From the NCBI RefSeq assembly GCF_009720365.1, contig NZ_ML769316.1:493103-557102 (forward strand): a stretch of DNA of 64,000 nucleotides, written 5' to 3'. Of the stretch, positions 63,996-64,000 are shown piece after piece (the stretch's first letter is position 1; every line of letters begins with the position of its first letter). The translations under genes and the position numbers were made by a program. This DNA is from Catellatospora paridis (GTDB taxonomy: Bacteria; Actinomycetota; Actinomycetes; Mycobacteriales; Micromonosporaceae). The notes under the pieces are model-generated. The model was not told the origin of the DNA, searched no databases, and saw nothing but the letters and a program-made list of their open reading frames with translations.

Positions 63996-64000
63996 TCTAT

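Overview
The window comes from a very GC-rich chromosome with GTG and TTG starts, many genes joined by 4-bp ATGA/GTGA overlaps, leaderless genes with TANNNT -10 boxes just before the start, a GlnR-type nitrogen regulator and typical actinobacterial small families (DUF3040, DUF1876, DUF5709). This indicates an actinomycete; the secreted CBM-linked cellulase and other lectin/CBM proteins suit a soil Micromonosporaceae-like organism, but the genus is inferred. No CRISPR array, tRNA, insertion sequence or prophage was recognised. The window ends in a 5S rRNA gene on the minus strand, so an rRNA operon lies to the right.

Layout. 0-10 kb: a processive GT2 glycosyltransferase with the start of another gene, a divergent secreted CBM3-GH16 enzyme, an ABC exporter pair, a serine beta-lactamase-like hydrolase, a YibE/F membrane protein and an LtrA family protein. 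9-16 kb: a SNF2 ATPase with an N-terminal helix-hairpin-helix region, a membrane protein with Cys-hairpin repeats and a Ser/Thr kinase with two external FN3 domains. 15-24.5 kb: a translationally coupled glycosyltransferase/membrane protein/hydrolase operon, a giant LuxR (LAL) regulator, a GGDEF-EAL protein coupled to an NmrA-like oxidoreductase, and an SDR. 24.5-29.3 kb: small membrane proteins, an amidase, glnR and a primase-like protein carrying an ArdC/LtrC-like N-terminus. 29.4-32.2 kb: a proline-rich peptide, a Cu/Zn-SOD-like protein, and an acidic repeat peptide overlapping a JmjC/cupin oxygenase. 32-37 kb: a phytoene-desaturase-like enzyme with a lipase maturation factor homologue, and a YCII/ECF42-type sigma pair. 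37-43 kb: pgi, a metallo-beta-lactamase-fold enzyme and a holin-domain/phosphodiesterase fusion. 43-47 kb: a TetR-controlled operon of an MddA-like methyltransferase and a hydrolase-glycosyltransferase fusion. 47-50 kb: a rifampicin monooxygenase gene (rox) preceded by a perfect 19-bp inverted repeat like the rifamycin-associated element, and an inositol-monophosphatase-like gene. 50-53 kb: a GH12 cellulase and a ricin-lectin/beta-helix protein diverging from a region with two different operators. 53-64 kb: several unknown proteins, a FAD oxidoreductase, a cupin/solute-binding pair, an FN3-sugar-dehydrogenase-like protein, ligA and 5S rRNA.

Most distinctive points: (1) the rox gene with a rifamycin-associated-element-like inverted repeat that also forms the -35 of an opposite promoter; (2) a short, strongly acidic peptide with two 27-codon repeats overlapping a JmjC/cupin oxygenase gene, a plausible enzyme-substrate pair; (3) a primase core fused to an anti-restriction/relaxation-like N-terminus; (4) an alpha/beta hydrolase-glycosyltransferase fusion in a TetR-controlled operon with a methanethiol-methyltransferase-like gene. 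All functional calls rest on motif reading and memory of families; no database search was run.
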